From: Rhodospirillum rubrum ATCC 11170
GTDB lineage: Bacteria > Pseudomonadota > Alphaproteobacteria > Rhodospirillales > Rhodospirillaceae
Reading direction: 5' to 3'
Length of the DNA: 64,000 bases
Assembly: GCF_000013085.1 (NCBI RefSeq)
Contig: NC_007643.1
Location: 567,001 to 631,000 of the forward strand
The number at the start of each line of letters is the position of its first letter. The first letter of the stretch is position 1. The position numbers and the translations under genes were made by a program. The notes under the pieces were generated by a model. It had not been told where the DNA came from and did not search any database. It saw only the letters and a list, made by a program, of their open reading frames with translations. Below, piece after piece: positions 26,863 to 36,320 of the stretch.

Positions 26863-28122
26863 ATGACCTCTTCGCCTCTGCTGGGCCTCGCCCTTGCCGC
26901 CGCCCTTGTTGTCCCGACGCTGGCTTCGGCCGCGGCCAAGGTGCCGCCGCTTCCGCCATCGACTCCCACGGCCAAGGGTGTCGGCGTCGAACCGGCGCCG
27001 CTCAAAAAGGGGCCGGTGGTCAAGACTCTGGCGGTCAAGGATGTGGCGACCCAGAAGGATTTCGTGGTCCGCCCCGGCGATAACTTTTGGGATCTGGTCA
27101 CCCGGGCCGGGGTCGACAACAACGACCGCGCCGCCCTGGTCGATAGCTTCAATGCCCAAAAAGACCGCCCGCGCCTTGATCGCGACGATACCGTCAGCCT
27201 GACATGGTCAAAGGAGGCCAAGCCCCGGCTGCTGATGGCCAAGGTGATCTGCGCCGGCCAGAAACCGCTGACCCTGGTTCTGGATAAGACCGGCCGCTTC
27301 AAGGCCAGTCGCGCCGCCTCGTCGCCGGCCTTGGCGATGCCGACGCCCCAACCCGCCGCCCAGCCCGCCGCCCTAGCCGCCGCCCCGGTGGTGCCGCCCG
27401 CCGCCGGCAAGCCGGCCAGGATGATGGCGGCGACCGCCGCCCCGCCACCGCCGCCGCCCCGTCCGTCCCCGGTGGCCGCCGCCCCTTCGCTGGCCGACGC
27501 CACCCGTACCGCCGCCGTGATCGCCCCCCGTCCGGCGCCGCCCAAGGATACCCTCCATCGCTTCGTGTCGGCCAATTCGTCCTTCGGCCGCCTGAAGCTG
27601 ACCCAGGTGGTGGCCCGGGGTGGCCTGCCGGCGCCGGCGCATAAGCCCGCCCCCGCCCTCGCCCCGGAACGCGCCACTCCGTCCTATACCGGCAATACCA
27701 TGGCTTTGGCCGCGCCTTTGCCCGGGGCGCGCATCACCTCGACCTGGGGCTGGCGGATCCATCCGGTGCTCAACCGTCCGCAATTCCACAAAGGCGTCGA
27801 TTTCGGCGCCCCCACCGGCACGCCGGTGCTGGCCGCGGCCGATGGCTGGGTGCTCTCCACCGGCTATCAGGGCAACTACGGCAAGCTGGTGACCGTTCAA
27901 CATAACGCCCATGTCACCACCGCCTATGCCCATCTCGATGGCTATGCCAAGGATGCACGACCGGGCAGCCGGGTGAGAAAAGGCCAGATCATCGGCTATG
28001 TCGGGGAAACCGGTCTGGCGACCGGGCCGCACCTTTATTACGAGGTGTTCGTGGACGGCCGGCAGGTCGATCCGCGCCAGCCCACCATCGCCTTGCCCTT
28101 CCGCACCGCCCGCTCGGATTAG
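26863..28122 (+). CDS. LysM-like/M23-family envelope protein, one zinc ligand missing
   Basis: A 419-residue secreted protein. It has a signal peptide (1-23, LASA-A), a LysM/OapA-like segment FVVRPGDNFWDLVTRAG (about 67-83), a long Pro/Ala linker (about 150-230) and a C-terminal M23 (LytM) domain from about residue 285 (ITSTWGWRIHPVLNRPQFHKGVDF). The first zinc ligands are present (H309, D313), but the usual HLH motif reads H390-L-Y392, so the third ligand is replaced by Tyr. M23 proteins that lost ligands (EnvC, NlpD) activate amidases rather than cut peptidoglycan, and the same is likely here. Confidence 0.85.
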   Translation: MTSSPLLGLALAAALVVPTLASAAAKVPPLPPSTPTAKGVGVEPAPLKKGPVVKTLAVKDVATQKDFVVRPGDNFWDLVTRAGVDNNDRAALVDSFNAQKDRPRLDRDDTVSLTWSKEAKPRLLMAKVICAGQKPLTLVLDKTGRFKASRAASSPALAMPTPQPAAQPAALAAAPVVPPAAGKPARMMAATAAPPPPPPRPSPVAAAPSLADATRTAAVIAPRPAPPKDTLHRFVSANSSFGRLKLTQVVARGGLPAPAHKPAPALAPERATPSYTGNTMALAAPLPGARITSTWGWRIHPVLNRPQFHKGVDFGAPTGTPVLAAADGWVLSTGYQGNYGKLVTVQHNAHVTTAYAHLDGYAKDARPGSRVRKGQIIGYVGETGLATGPHLYYEVFVDGRQVDPRQPTIALPFRTARSD

Positions 28123-28287
28123 GCCGCCAGCCTTTCCCTTTCGGAAAATTCATCAAAAATAGCCAACTCTTCGGATCGCCGCACCGCCAAACGCGTTGGT
28201 GGCGCGCAAACAATCCGAGGGGGCCACCGTGACGAATTTTCCACAAAGCATCGCCTTGTGTGTCCCTGGCCGTCGCCGAGGTGCCCG

Positions 28288-30432
28288 ATGAGCGCGCCGT
28301 CGACGCCCCTGGTTTGGCCGGGTCAGCCCTTTCCCCTGGGTGCGACCTGGGATGGATCGGGGACCAACTTCGCCTTGTTCTCGGCCCATGCCGAAAAGGT
28401 CGAGCTCTGTCTGTTCGACCGGGCGGGCCGCAAGGAAACCGCCCGCATCGTTCTGCCCGAATATACCGACGAGATTTGGCACGGTTATCTGCCCGACATC
28501 CGCCCCGGCCAGATGTACGGCTATCGGGTTTATGGACCCTATGATCCCAATGCCGGCCACCGCTTCAACGCCAATAAGCTGCTGATCGACCCCTACGCCA
28601 AATCGCTCAAGGGCGAGATCCTGTGGCATGACGCGCTGTTCGCCTACAAGCTCGGCCATCCCGATGGCGATCTGACCTTCGATCGCCGCGACTCGGCCCG
28701 CCATATGCCCAAATGCGAGGTGGTCGATCCGGCCTTTACCTGGGGGCGGTCGATGGAGCCGCATCCCTGGCATGAGACGGTGATCTACGAAATGCATCCG
28801 CGCGGCTTCACCATGCTCCACCCGGGGGTGCCCGAAGAGCTGCGCGGCACCTTCGACGGCCTCGCCCACCGTCGCGTCACCGATTACCTGACCGATCTGG
28901 GGGTGACCGCCATCGAACTATTGCCCGTCCATGCCTATGTGCAAGATCGCCACCTGATCGATCGCGGGCTGACCAATTACTGGGGCTATAATTCGATCGG
29001 TTTCCTCGCCCCCCATGCCACCTATCTTGGCCATGGCCGCACCGCCTCCGCCTTCAAGGCCTTCGTCCAGAAGATGCACGACGCCGGGCTCGAGGTGATC
29101 CTTGATGTGGTCTACAACCACACCGCCGAGGGCAATCATCTGGGGCCGACCCTGTCGTTCAAGGGCATCGACAACCGCTCGTATTATTATCTGATGGGCG
29201 AAGACCTCCGCCATTACAACAACTTCACCGGCACCGGCAACGCCTTGGAACTGCGCCACCCGCGCGTTCTGGGCATGGTGATGGACTCGCTGCGCTATTG
29301 GGCGACGGCGATGGGGGTCGATGGTTTTCGCTTCGATCTGGCGACCACCCTGGCCCGGGTCGAAGGGCCCTTCACCGAACACGCCGGTTTTCTGGACGCC
29401 GTGGCCCAGGACCCCGTGCTCAGCCACGTCAAGCTGATCGCCGAGCCCTGGGATACGGGCCTGGGCGGCTATCAGGTCGGCGCCTTTCCGCCGGGGTGGG
29501 CGGAATGGAACGACCAGTATCGCAATACCATTCGCAAGTTTTGGAAGGGCGATGACGGCCTGTTGCCGACGATGGCCGGGCGGTTTTCGGCCTCCTCGGA
29601 TGTCTTCAACCGCCGGGGCCGTCGGCCTTGGGCCAGCGTCAATTTCATCACCGCCCACGACGGCTTCACCCTGGCCGATCTGGTTTCCTACAACGGCAAG
29701 CACAACGAGGCCAACGGCGAGGACAATCGCGACGGCTCGGACGACAACAACTCGTGGAACTGCGGCGCCGAGGGGCCGACCGACGACGAGGAGATCAATA
29801 CCCTGCGCCGCCGCCAGATGCGCAACATGCTGGCCACCCTTTTGCTCTCCCAGGGCACGCCGATGCTGCTGGCCGGCGACGAATTCGCCAATAGCCAGAA
29901 TGGCAACAACAACGCCTATTGCCAGGACAACGCCCTAAGCTGGCTGGACTGGGACGGCATCGACGAAAAGGCGCGCTCGCAGATCGCCTTCGTGACCAGC
30001 CTGCTGCGCCTGCGCCGCGAACATGTGGTCTTCCACCGCACCCGCTTCTTTACCGGCTCGGTGATTCCGGGAACCGAGGTCAAGGATGTCGTCTGGTTGC
30101 GCCCGGACGGCGAGGAGATGACCGAGGCCGATTGGGGCAATTCGGTCAGTCAGGCCCTGGCCATCCGTCTTTCGGGCGAAGCCGGCCTGACCCACCTGGA
30201 TCGCCGGGGCCGTCAGCAAACCGACGATACCTTCCTGCTGGTGCTCAACGCCAGCCACACCGAGGTCGTCTTCACCCTGCCCGAAGGCGGACGTTGGGAA
30301 ACCGTTATCGACACCATGGACGAGGATGGCCAGTCGAGTCTGCCCAAAGCGGATGGCGGGACCATCCGCGCCCTGCCCGGGCGCAGCCTTCAGGTGCTGC
30401 GCTGCCGCGCCGCCCATGGGAGATCGGCATGA
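28288..30432 (+). CDS. glgX: glycogen debranching enzyme
   Basis: A 714-residue GH13 debranching enzyme of the GlgX/TreX type. It has an N-terminal CBM48-like domain (ATWDGSGTNFALFSAHAEKVEL), then a (beta/alpha)8 barrel with VILDVVYNHTAEG, GFRFDLAT (nucleophile Asp), LIAEPWDTG (acid Glu) and INFITAHDGF-type region NFITAHDGFTLADL. It removes alpha-1,6 branches so that treY can act on linear chains. ATG 28288 follows GAGGTG; the earlier in-frame start at 28258 has no such signal. The stop overlaps the treZ start as ATGA. Confidence 0.93.
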   Translation: MSAPSTPLVWPGQPFPLGATWDGSGTNFALFSAHAEKVELCLFDRAGRKETARIVLPEYTDEIWHGYLPDIRPGQMYGYRVYGPYDPNAGHRFNANKLLIDPYAKSLKGEILWHDALFAYKLGHPDGDLTFDRRDSARHMPKCEVVDPAFTWGRSMEPHPWHETVIYEMHPRGFTMLHPGVPEELRGTFDGLAHRRVTDYLTDLGVTAIELLPVHAYVQDRHLIDRGLTNYWGYNSIGFLAPHATYLGHGRTASAFKAFVQKMHDAGLEVILDVVYNHTAEGNHLGPTLSFKGIDNRSYYYLMGEDLRHYNNFTGTGNALELRHPRVLGMVMDSLRYWATAMGVDGFRFDLATTLARVEGPFTEHAGFLDAVAQDPVLSHVKLIAEPWDTGLGGYQVGAFPPGWAEWNDQYRNTIRKFWKGDDGLLPTMAGRFSASSDVFNRRGRRPWASVNFITAHDGFTLADLVSYNGKHNEANGEDNRDGSDDNNSWNCGAEGPTDDEEINTLRRRQMRNMLATLLLSQGTPMLLAGDEFANSQNGNNNAYCQDNALSWLDWDGIDEKARSQIAFVTSLLRLRREHVVFHRTRFFTGSVIPGTEVKDVVWLRPDGEEMTEADWGNSVSQALAIRLSGEAGLTHLDRRGRQQTDDTFLLVLNASHTEVVFTLPEGGRWETVIDTMDEDGQSSLPKADGGTIRALPGRSLQVLRCRAAHGRSA

Positions 30433-32249
30433 CAAGACGGTTTGGCGCCCGGGTCGAGGGCGATGGCGTGCGGTTTTCGCTCTGGGCCCCCGCCGCCGAA
30501 CGGGTTGAGGTGGTTATCGAAGGCGCGGCCGAATCGCGCCCCGTCGCCATGGTGCCCGGCGGCGAGGGCTGGTTTGGCGCCATGGTCGGCGGCATCGGCG
30601 CCGGGGCGCTTTATCGCTTCCGCATTGATGGCGCCGATCTGGTGCCCGATCCAGCCTCGCGCTTCCAGCCCCGGGACGTGGGCGGCCCCAGTCAGGTGGT
30701 CGATGCGAGCGGCTATGCCTGGAAGACCGACGGCTGGAAAGGCCGTCCCTGGGCGGAGACGGTGCTTTACGAACTGCATCTGGGCACCTTCAGCCGTAAG
30801 GGAACCTATGAGGGGGCGCGGGCCCGCCTGGGGGATCTGGTCGATCTGGGGGTTAGCGCCATCGAATTGATGCCGCTGGCCGATTTCGTCGGTCAACGCA
30901 ATTGGGGGTATGACGGCGTGTTGCCCTTCGCCCCCGACAGCGTCTATGGCACGCCCGAGCAGTTGAAGGCGTTGATCGACGCCGCCCACGGCCTGGGGCT
31001 GATGGTTTTTCTTGATGTCGTCTATAATCACTTCGGCCCCGAGGGCAATTGGCTGGGGCGCTATGCGCCAAGCTTCTTCACCCAGGCCCACCAGACCCCC
31101 TGGGGGGCGGCCATCGATTTCGAACGGCCCGAGGTGCGCGATTTCTTCGTGGCCAATGCTTTGCAATGGCTGGAGGAGTATCGCTTCGACGGCCTGCGCT
31201 TCGATGCCGTCCACGCCATCCTCGATGCCGAGGAACGCCATATCCTGGGCGAGATCGCCGTGGCCGTCCGCGAGGCCTTGCCGGCGGACCGCCACGTCCA
31301 TCTGGTGCTGGAAAACGATGCCAATGAAGCCCGCCGGCTGATCGGCGGAACCGACGTGGTGGCGGTGCGCGGGCGTTATGACGCCCAGTGGAACGATGAT
31401 ATCCACCACGCCTTCCATGTGGTGGCCACCGGCGAGACCGGCGGCTATTACGCCGATTACGCCGCCCAGCCGCTGGCCCATCTTGGTCGTTGTCTGGCCG
31501 AAGGCTTCGCCTATCAAGGCGAGTCCTCGGCCCATCGCGGCGGCATGGCGCGCGGCGAGCCGACGACGGCGCTGCCGCCGACGGCCTTCGTCGCCTTTCT
31601 GCAGAACCACGATCAGATCGGCAATCGGGCTTTGGGGGAAAGATTAAGCACCCTGGCCGCGCCCGACCGGTTGCGCGCCCTGCGCACGATCTTGCTGCTC
31701 GGGCCGCAGATCCCGATGCTGTTCATGGGCGAGGAATGGTCGAGCTCGCGGCCCTTCCTGTTCTTTTGCGATTTCCACGGCGATCTGGCCGAGGCGGTGC
31801 GCGAGGGGCGTCGGCGGGAATTCGCCGCCTTCCCCCAATTCTCCACCCCGGAAACCCGCGATCGCATTCCCGATCCCAATGCCCCGGAAACCGCCCGGGC
31901 CTGCGTGCTCGACTGGTCCGAGCGCGATCAGCCGACGGGCGCGGCGGTGCTGGCCCATCACAAACACCTGCTGGAGCTGCGCTTTGCCAAGATTGTGCCC
32001 TTGCTGGGCCGGCTGCGGCCGGGGGGCGGACGCTGCGAGCGCATCGGCGAGGGCGGTCTGGCGGTGCGCTGGGGGATCGACGACGGGCGCGATCTGCTGA
32101 TGCTGGCCCAGCTTGCCGAGGCCGGATCATTGCCCGGCGCCCCGCCGCAGGCCGATTTGATCTATCGCAGCGACGGCGGCGAGCGGGCCGAAGCGCCCCT
32201 TGGTCCGTGGAGCGTGCTTTTCGCCCTGGTGCCGGAGACGAGCCGATGA
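30429..32249 (+). CDS. treZ: malto-oligosyltrehalose trehalohydrolase
   Basis: A 606-residue GH13 enzyme that releases trehalose from maltooligosyl-trehalose. It has an N-terminal CBM48-like domain (FSLWAPAAERVEVVIEG), the TreZ segment LYELHLGTFSRKGTYEG, the barrel motifs VFLDVVYNHFGPEGN, GLRFDAVHAI and LENDANEARRL, and a FLQNHDQIGNRALG motif. It is coupled at both ends by 4-nt overlaps with glgX and treY, giving a tight glgX-treZ-treY operon. Confidence 0.93.
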   Translation: MTRRFGARVEGDGVRFSLWAPAAERVEVVIEGAAESRPVAMVPGGEGWFGAMVGGIGAGALYRFRIDGADLVPDPASRFQPRDVGGPSQVVDASGYAWKTDGWKGRPWAETVLYELHLGTFSRKGTYEGARARLGDLVDLGVSAIELMPLADFVGQRNWGYDGVLPFAPDSVYGTPEQLKALIDAAHGLGLMVFLDVVYNHFGPEGNWLGRYAPSFFTQAHQTPWGAAIDFERPEVRDFFVANALQWLEEYRFDGLRFDAVHAILDAEERHILGEIAVAVREALPADRHVHLVLENDANEARRLIGGTDVVAVRGRYDAQWNDDIHHAFHVVATGETGGYYADYAAQPLAHLGRCLAEGFAYQGESSAHRGGMARGEPTTALPPTAFVAFLQNHDQIGNRALGERLSTLAAPDRLRALRTILLLGPQIPMLFMGEEWSSSRPFLFFCDFHGDLAEAVREGRRREFAAFPQFSTPETRDRIPDPNAPETARACVLDWSERDQPTGAAVLAHHKHLLELRFAKIVPLLGRLRPGGGRCERIGEGGLAVRWGIDDGRDLLMLAQLAEAGSLPGAPPQADLIYRSDGGERAEAPLGPWSVLFALVPETSR

Positions 32250-35065
32250 CCGCCGATCTCTATGCGCCGACCGCCACCTATCGGCTGCAGTTCCATGCCG
32301 GGTTCACCTTCACCGATGCCGCCGCCCAGGTTGGCTATCTGCGCGATCTGGGGGTCAGCCATCTTTACGCCTCGCCCATTCTCAAGGCGCGGCCGGGATC
32401 GACCCATGGCTATGACATCATCGACCATGGCGCGCTCAATCCCGAACTGGGCGGCGAGCGCGGCTTCGCCCAGTTATCCGAGGCGCTGGCCGGCGCCGGC
32501 CTGGGGTTGATCATCGACATCGTGCCCAATCACATGGGCATTGGTGCGGCTGATAACGGCTGGTGGCTGGACGTGCTGGAATGGGGGCGCGGCGGACGCT
32601 ACGCCGGCTATTTCGATATCGACTGGTTTCCCGCCACCCCGGGCTTGCGCGAAAAGGTGGTGCTGCCGGTGCTGGGCGATCTCTATGGCCGGGTGCTCGA
32701 TGCCGGCGATCTGGTGGCGCGCTTCGATGACGCCGACGGCTCGTTCAGCATCTGGTACCACGAGCATCGCTTTCCGGTCTGCCCGGCGACCTATGCCACT
32801 ATTCTGGATCTGTGTCTGAAAGAGGTCGCCCTGCCCGAGGCGGCGGCCCTGATGACCGAGGCCCGGCGGCTGCGCGGCACCCCGCGCTCCGATATTCGCC
32901 GCAAAGCCCAGCGCACCCGGGGCGAGACCTTCAAGCGCAGCCTGCGCGAGGCGGCCGCCACCCCGGCCCTGGCCGCAGCCCTGGCCTCGGTGACCACGCT
33001 GTTCGGACCGGCCGCCACTGACGGCAAGGGGCTGACCCGTCTGCACGCCCTGCTCGAAAACCAGCATTACCGGCCCTCGTTCTGGCGGATCGCCGGCCAT
33101 GAGATCAATTACCGCCGCTTCTTTCAGATCAATGATCTGGCCGGCTTGCGGGTCGAGGAGAAGGAGGTCTTCGACGCCTCGCACGCCCTGATCGGCGACC
33201 TTGTCGGCAGCGGCCGGGTGCATGGGGTGCGGGTTGATCATATCGACGGCCTGCTTGACCCCCATCAGTATCTTGATCGCCTTCAAGGCCTTGTCGCGCC
33301 CTTTGCCGAGACCCTGGGGTTCCGGCCGGGGGCCTTTCCGGTCTATGTGGAAAAGATCCTGGAGCACGGCGAAGCCCTGCGCCGCGACTGGCCGACCGCC
33401 GGCACCACCGGCTATGACGCCCTGAACGAAATCTCGACGCTGTTCGTTGCCGCCCCCGGGCTGGAAACCCTGCGCGCCCTGTGGCGGCGCGAGGTCGGCG
33501 ACGAGGCGGCCGATCCGGTGCGGGTGGCGGTGAGAGCCAAGCGTCAGGTGATGGACGAGGAACTGGCCTCCGAGCTCGAGGTGCTGACCGATCAGTGCAC
33601 CCGTCTGCTCAAGCGCGATCCGCAGACCCGCGATTTCAGCCGCGCCGGCATCAATCGGGCGCTGCGCGAGATCGTCGCCCAGTTCCCGGTCTATCGCAGC
33701 TATATCGGGCCCAAGGGGGCGACGCCCGAGGACCGCGCGGTGATCGCCACCGCCATCCGCCGGGCGCGGCGGGCCCGCGCCGTCAGCCATGGGGCGCTCT
33801 ATGACGTGCTGGACGAGGTGCTGACCGGCCAATGGGGCAAGGGAGTGGGCGGACGGCCCCGGGTGGCGGTCTTGCATCTGGCGCGCAAGGTTCAGCAATA
33901 TACCGGCCCGGTGATGGCCAAGGGCATGGAGGACACCACCTTTTACCGGGTGATGCCGCTGGTTTCCTTGAACGAGGTCGGCGGTGGTCCCGGTCTCACC
34001 CCCCTGGATGGGGCGGCCTTCCATCAGGGGATGGCCGAGCGCCAGCGCTTTCTGCCCCGCGCCCTGGTGGCGACGGCGACCCACGATACCAAGCGCGGCG
34101 AAGACGTGCGGGCGCGTCTGCATGGGCTGAGCGAATGTCCCGAGCGATGGGCGGAGCGGCTAAGCGCCTGGCGCGAGATCCTGGCCCCGCTCTGCCAAAC
34201 GGTCGAAGGCGAGGTTTGGCCAAGCCCGGCCGATCAGATCTTGTTCTTGCAAACCCTGGTTGGCATCTGGCCGGCGGGGTTGGACGCCACGGCGCCGGTG
34301 CCGCCGACCCTGCTCGACCGTTTGCGGGCCTATATGCGAAAAGCCGCGCGCGAGGCCAAGACCCATACCTCGTGGACCGATCCCGACGAGGACTATGAAG
34401 CGGCGCTGGAGGCTTATGGGGTGGGGGCGCTGACCGGCGAGCCGGCGCCCAAGATCCGCCGCGAGGTGGCCGAGCTGGTCACCCACCTGGAGGGACCGGG
34501 GCGGACCACCGCGCTTGCCCAGCTTACCCTGCGCCTGACCATTCCCGGGGTGCCCGATACCTATCAGGGGACCGAGCTTTGGGATGATTCGCTGGTCGAT
34601 CCCGATAACCGGCGGCCGGTGGATTTCGCCCTGCGCCGGGAAAAGGCCGCCGATCTGGCCGGGGTTGGCGGGGCCGCCGTTGAAAAACTGCTGGCCGATC
34701 CGGCGGGCGCGGCGAAGATGCTGGTTCTGACCCGCCTGCTCGCCTTGCGCCGACGGCTGCCCGATCTGTTCCTTGAAGGCGGCTACGAGCCTTTGACCGT
34801 CACCGGCAAGGCCGCCGGGCATGTGGTGGCCTTTCTGCGCCGTCACGGCGAGGCCACGCTGCTTGTCGCCGTGCCCCGGCTGACGATGACGCTCTCCGGC
34901 GAGGGGGCTTCCGTGGCCAAGGCCTGGGGCGATACCACCCTGGTCCTGCCCGACCGCCTGCCGCTGGAAGGCTGGACGGATTGCCTGTCGGGAGATCGGC
35001 TGGCCGATCTCCCCTCCTGCGCCACGCTGTTCGCCCGGCTGCCGGTGGCGGTGCTGCTGGGCTAG
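32246..35065 (+). CDS. treY: malto-oligosyltrehalose synthase
   Basis: A 939-residue GH13 enzyme that converts the reducing end of malto-oligosaccharides to a trehalose unit. It starts with ATYRLQFHAGFTFTDAA and has HGYDIIDHGALNPELGG, IDIVPNHMGIG, VRVDHIDGLLDPHQYL and VYVEKILEHGE, all typical of TreY. The frame stays open upstream through treZ, but ATG 32246 is the coupled start. Its stop codon TAG lies within a CTAGAGC sequence at the edge of a long hairpin. Confidence 0.93.
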   Translation: MTADLYAPTATYRLQFHAGFTFTDAAAQVGYLRDLGVSHLYASPILKARPGSTHGYDIIDHGALNPELGGERGFAQLSEALAGAGLGLIIDIVPNHMGIGAADNGWWLDVLEWGRGGRYAGYFDIDWFPATPGLREKVVLPVLGDLYGRVLDAGDLVARFDDADGSFSIWYHEHRFPVCPATYATILDLCLKEVALPEAAALMTEARRLRGTPRSDIRRKAQRTRGETFKRSLREAAATPALAAALASVTTLFGPAATDGKGLTRLHALLENQHYRPSFWRIAGHEINYRRFFQINDLAGLRVEEKEVFDASHALIGDLVGSGRVHGVRVDHIDGLLDPHQYLDRLQGLVAPFAETLGFRPGAFPVYVEKILEHGEALRRDWPTAGTTGYDALNEISTLFVAAPGLETLRALWRREVGDEAADPVRVAVRAKRQVMDEELASELEVLTDQCTRLLKRDPQTRDFSRAGINRALREIVAQFPVYRSYIGPKGATPEDRAVIATAIRRARRARAVSHGALYDVLDEVLTGQWGKGVGGRPRVAVLHLARKVQQYTGPVMAKGMEDTTFYRVMPLVSLNEVGGGPGLTPLDGAAFHQGMAERQRFLPRALVATATHDTKRGEDVRARLHGLSECPERWAERLSAWREILAPLCQTVEGEVWPSPADQILFLQTLVGIWPAGLDATAPVPPTLLDRLRAYMRKAAREAKTHTSWTDPDEDYEAALEAYGVGALTGEPAPKIRREVAELVTHLEGPGRTTALAQLTLRLTIPGVPDTYQGTELWDDSLVDPDNRRPVDFALRREKAADLAGVGGAAVEKLLADPAGAAKMLVLTRLLALRRRLPDLFLEGGYEPLTVTGKAAGHVVAFLRRHGEATLLVAVPRLTMTLSGEGASVAKAWGDTTLVLPDRLPLEGWTDCLSGDRLADLPSCATLFARLPVAVLLG

Positions 35066-35066
35066 A

Positions 35067-35100
35067 GCGGCTTGCCTGAAATCTGCTTCAGGCCCGCCGC
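35067..35100. terminator. long hairpin after treY
   Basis: GCGGC ... GCCGC outer arms, a 2x2 internal loop, then GCCTGAA-ATCTGC-TTCAGGC. It begins 2 nt after the treY stop codon. It has no T run, so it is a putative 3' mRNA stem or factor-assisted terminator. It lies next to repeat copy B. Confidence 0.45.
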
Positions 35101-35101
35101 G

Positions 35102-35170
35102 CTAGGATCTTGATAGCCAAGCAAATCGTCATCGCACTCGGCTCCAGAGTGCTCGGCGAGTTGCTTTGAG
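35102..35170 (-). repeat. nested-palindrome intergenic repeat, copy B
   Basis: Inverted orientation. Outer arms are AAGCAAATCGTC and the more diverged GAGTTGCTTTGAG; the inner hairpin GCACTC/GAGTGC replaces the bases seen in other copies while keeping the pairing. It lies between convergent treY and the aminotransferase gene. Confidence 0.75.
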
Positions 35171-35171
35171 C

Positions 35172-36056
35172 TTATTGGTTGGTGGTGCGGGCGAATTCCC
35201 AATAAAGGGCCCGGGCCTTCCGGTAATAGGGACCGGGCTCGAAGGTGCGATCCTCGATCTTCACGCAGGTGCCGACCTTGAAGTAATTGCCGGTGGCGAA
35301 GACTTCATCGGCATCGAGCACTTCGGCGAAATCGACGGCGCGTTCGACCACATCGACGCCGTCGTCGCGCAACAGGCGGATGATCCTCTGACGGGTCAGG
35401 CCGTTGAGGAAGGTGCCGTTGGGGGCGGGGGTGATCACCTGCGAGCCCTTGGCGAAAAACAGGTTGGTATAGGAGAACTCGGCCACATTGCCCGCCGGAT
35501 CGAGCATGACGGCGGTCTCAAAACCGCGCTCTTTCGCCGCGCGCACCGCCCGCCCGACATTGGGGTACAGGCAACTGGCCTTGGCTTCGGTGGGCGCCAT
35601 GTCGCGGGCGGGGCGGCGGAACGGCGTTAGGCAGGCGCTGAAGCCCACCGGTTCGGGCATCGGCGTTTCCCACAGGCACAAAACGAACTGGGCGCTCTCG
35701 GCGTCGGGCATGATGAAGCCGGTTTCACCATAGATCATCGGGCAGATGTACAGATCGCCGGCGTCTTCGTAATGGTCCTTGAAGCGGGAGATCCCCTCCC
35801 AGGCGAAATCGGCGATTTCGGCGCCGGTCAGGCAGGGTTCCAGCCCCATCAGGCGGGCCGAATGGATGACGCGTTCGCAATGGGCCAGAAGATCGGGGGC
35901 GACGCCCTCGAAATAGCGCGCGCCGTCAAAGACGGTGGAGGCCATCCATAGGCCATGGGTGGCCGGGCCGATCAGGGCCGGATTGCCCTCGCGCCAATCC
36001 CCTTGTCCATATACCAACGACCGCCTTTGGGCCTGGGCGCCATGATGGGCTGCCAT
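35172..36056 (-). CDS. branched-chain amino-acid aminotransferase (class IV, IlvE-like)
   Basis: A 294-residue PLP enzyme of fold type IV. It shows GLWMASTVFDGARYFEG near the N-terminus, the putative Schiff-base Lys in EAKASCLYPNVGRAVRAAK, VAEFSYTNLFF and the FLNGLTRQRIIRLLRDDG segment that binds the cofactor phosphate. It probably interconverts branched-chain amino acids and 2-keto acids; D-amino-acid aminotransferase or ADC lyase share the fold but are less likely. ATG 36056 has GGGAGA upstream. The longer frame to 36245 is rejected. Confidence 0.85.
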   Translation of the reverse strand: MAAHHGAQAQRRSLVYGQGDWREGNPALIGPATHGLWMASTVFDGARYFEGVAPDLLAHCERVIHSARLMGLEPCLTGAEIADFAWEGISRFKDHYEDAGDLYICPMIYGETGFIMPDAESAQFVLCLWETPMPEPVGFSACLTPFRRPARDMAPTEAKASCLYPNVGRAVRAAKERGFETAVMLDPAGNVAEFSYTNLFFAKGSQVITPAPNGTFLNGLTRQRIIRLLRDDGVDVVERAVDFAEVLDADEVFATGNYFKVGTCVKIEDRTFEPGPYYRKARALYWEFARTTNQ

Positions 36057-36320
36057 GGTCCGTTCTCCCGATATTTTTTCCAATTGGCTGACCTTGCGGG
36101 TTTCCGCAAGGATCGCAAGACTAGGAGAGTAGCCGTCCGCCGGGGGATCTGTCCACCGGCAGAGGCCCCCGGCAGAGAGATGAGAAAGCGCCGAGGCTGG
36201 CGGGGGTCCGGTTTTCCCCTCGCCGCCCCGGGGGAGAGCCGCCATATTAGGGATAGGTCGATGCGTTTATGAGTGTGGTATCTTCCCGCAAGCGTGGAAG
36301 GCTGCAAAGGGGAGGTGGAT

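Noticed and set aside
31490-32245. In-frame upstream extension of treY
   Set aside because: It overlaps treZ, which has full catalytic motifs in its own frame; the ATG at 32246 is coupled to the treZ stop.
36273-36320. Earlier start for the ImmA/IrrE-like gene
   Set aside because: The ATG at 36321 has a strong GGGGAGG sequence just upstream, and the extension has no family similarity.
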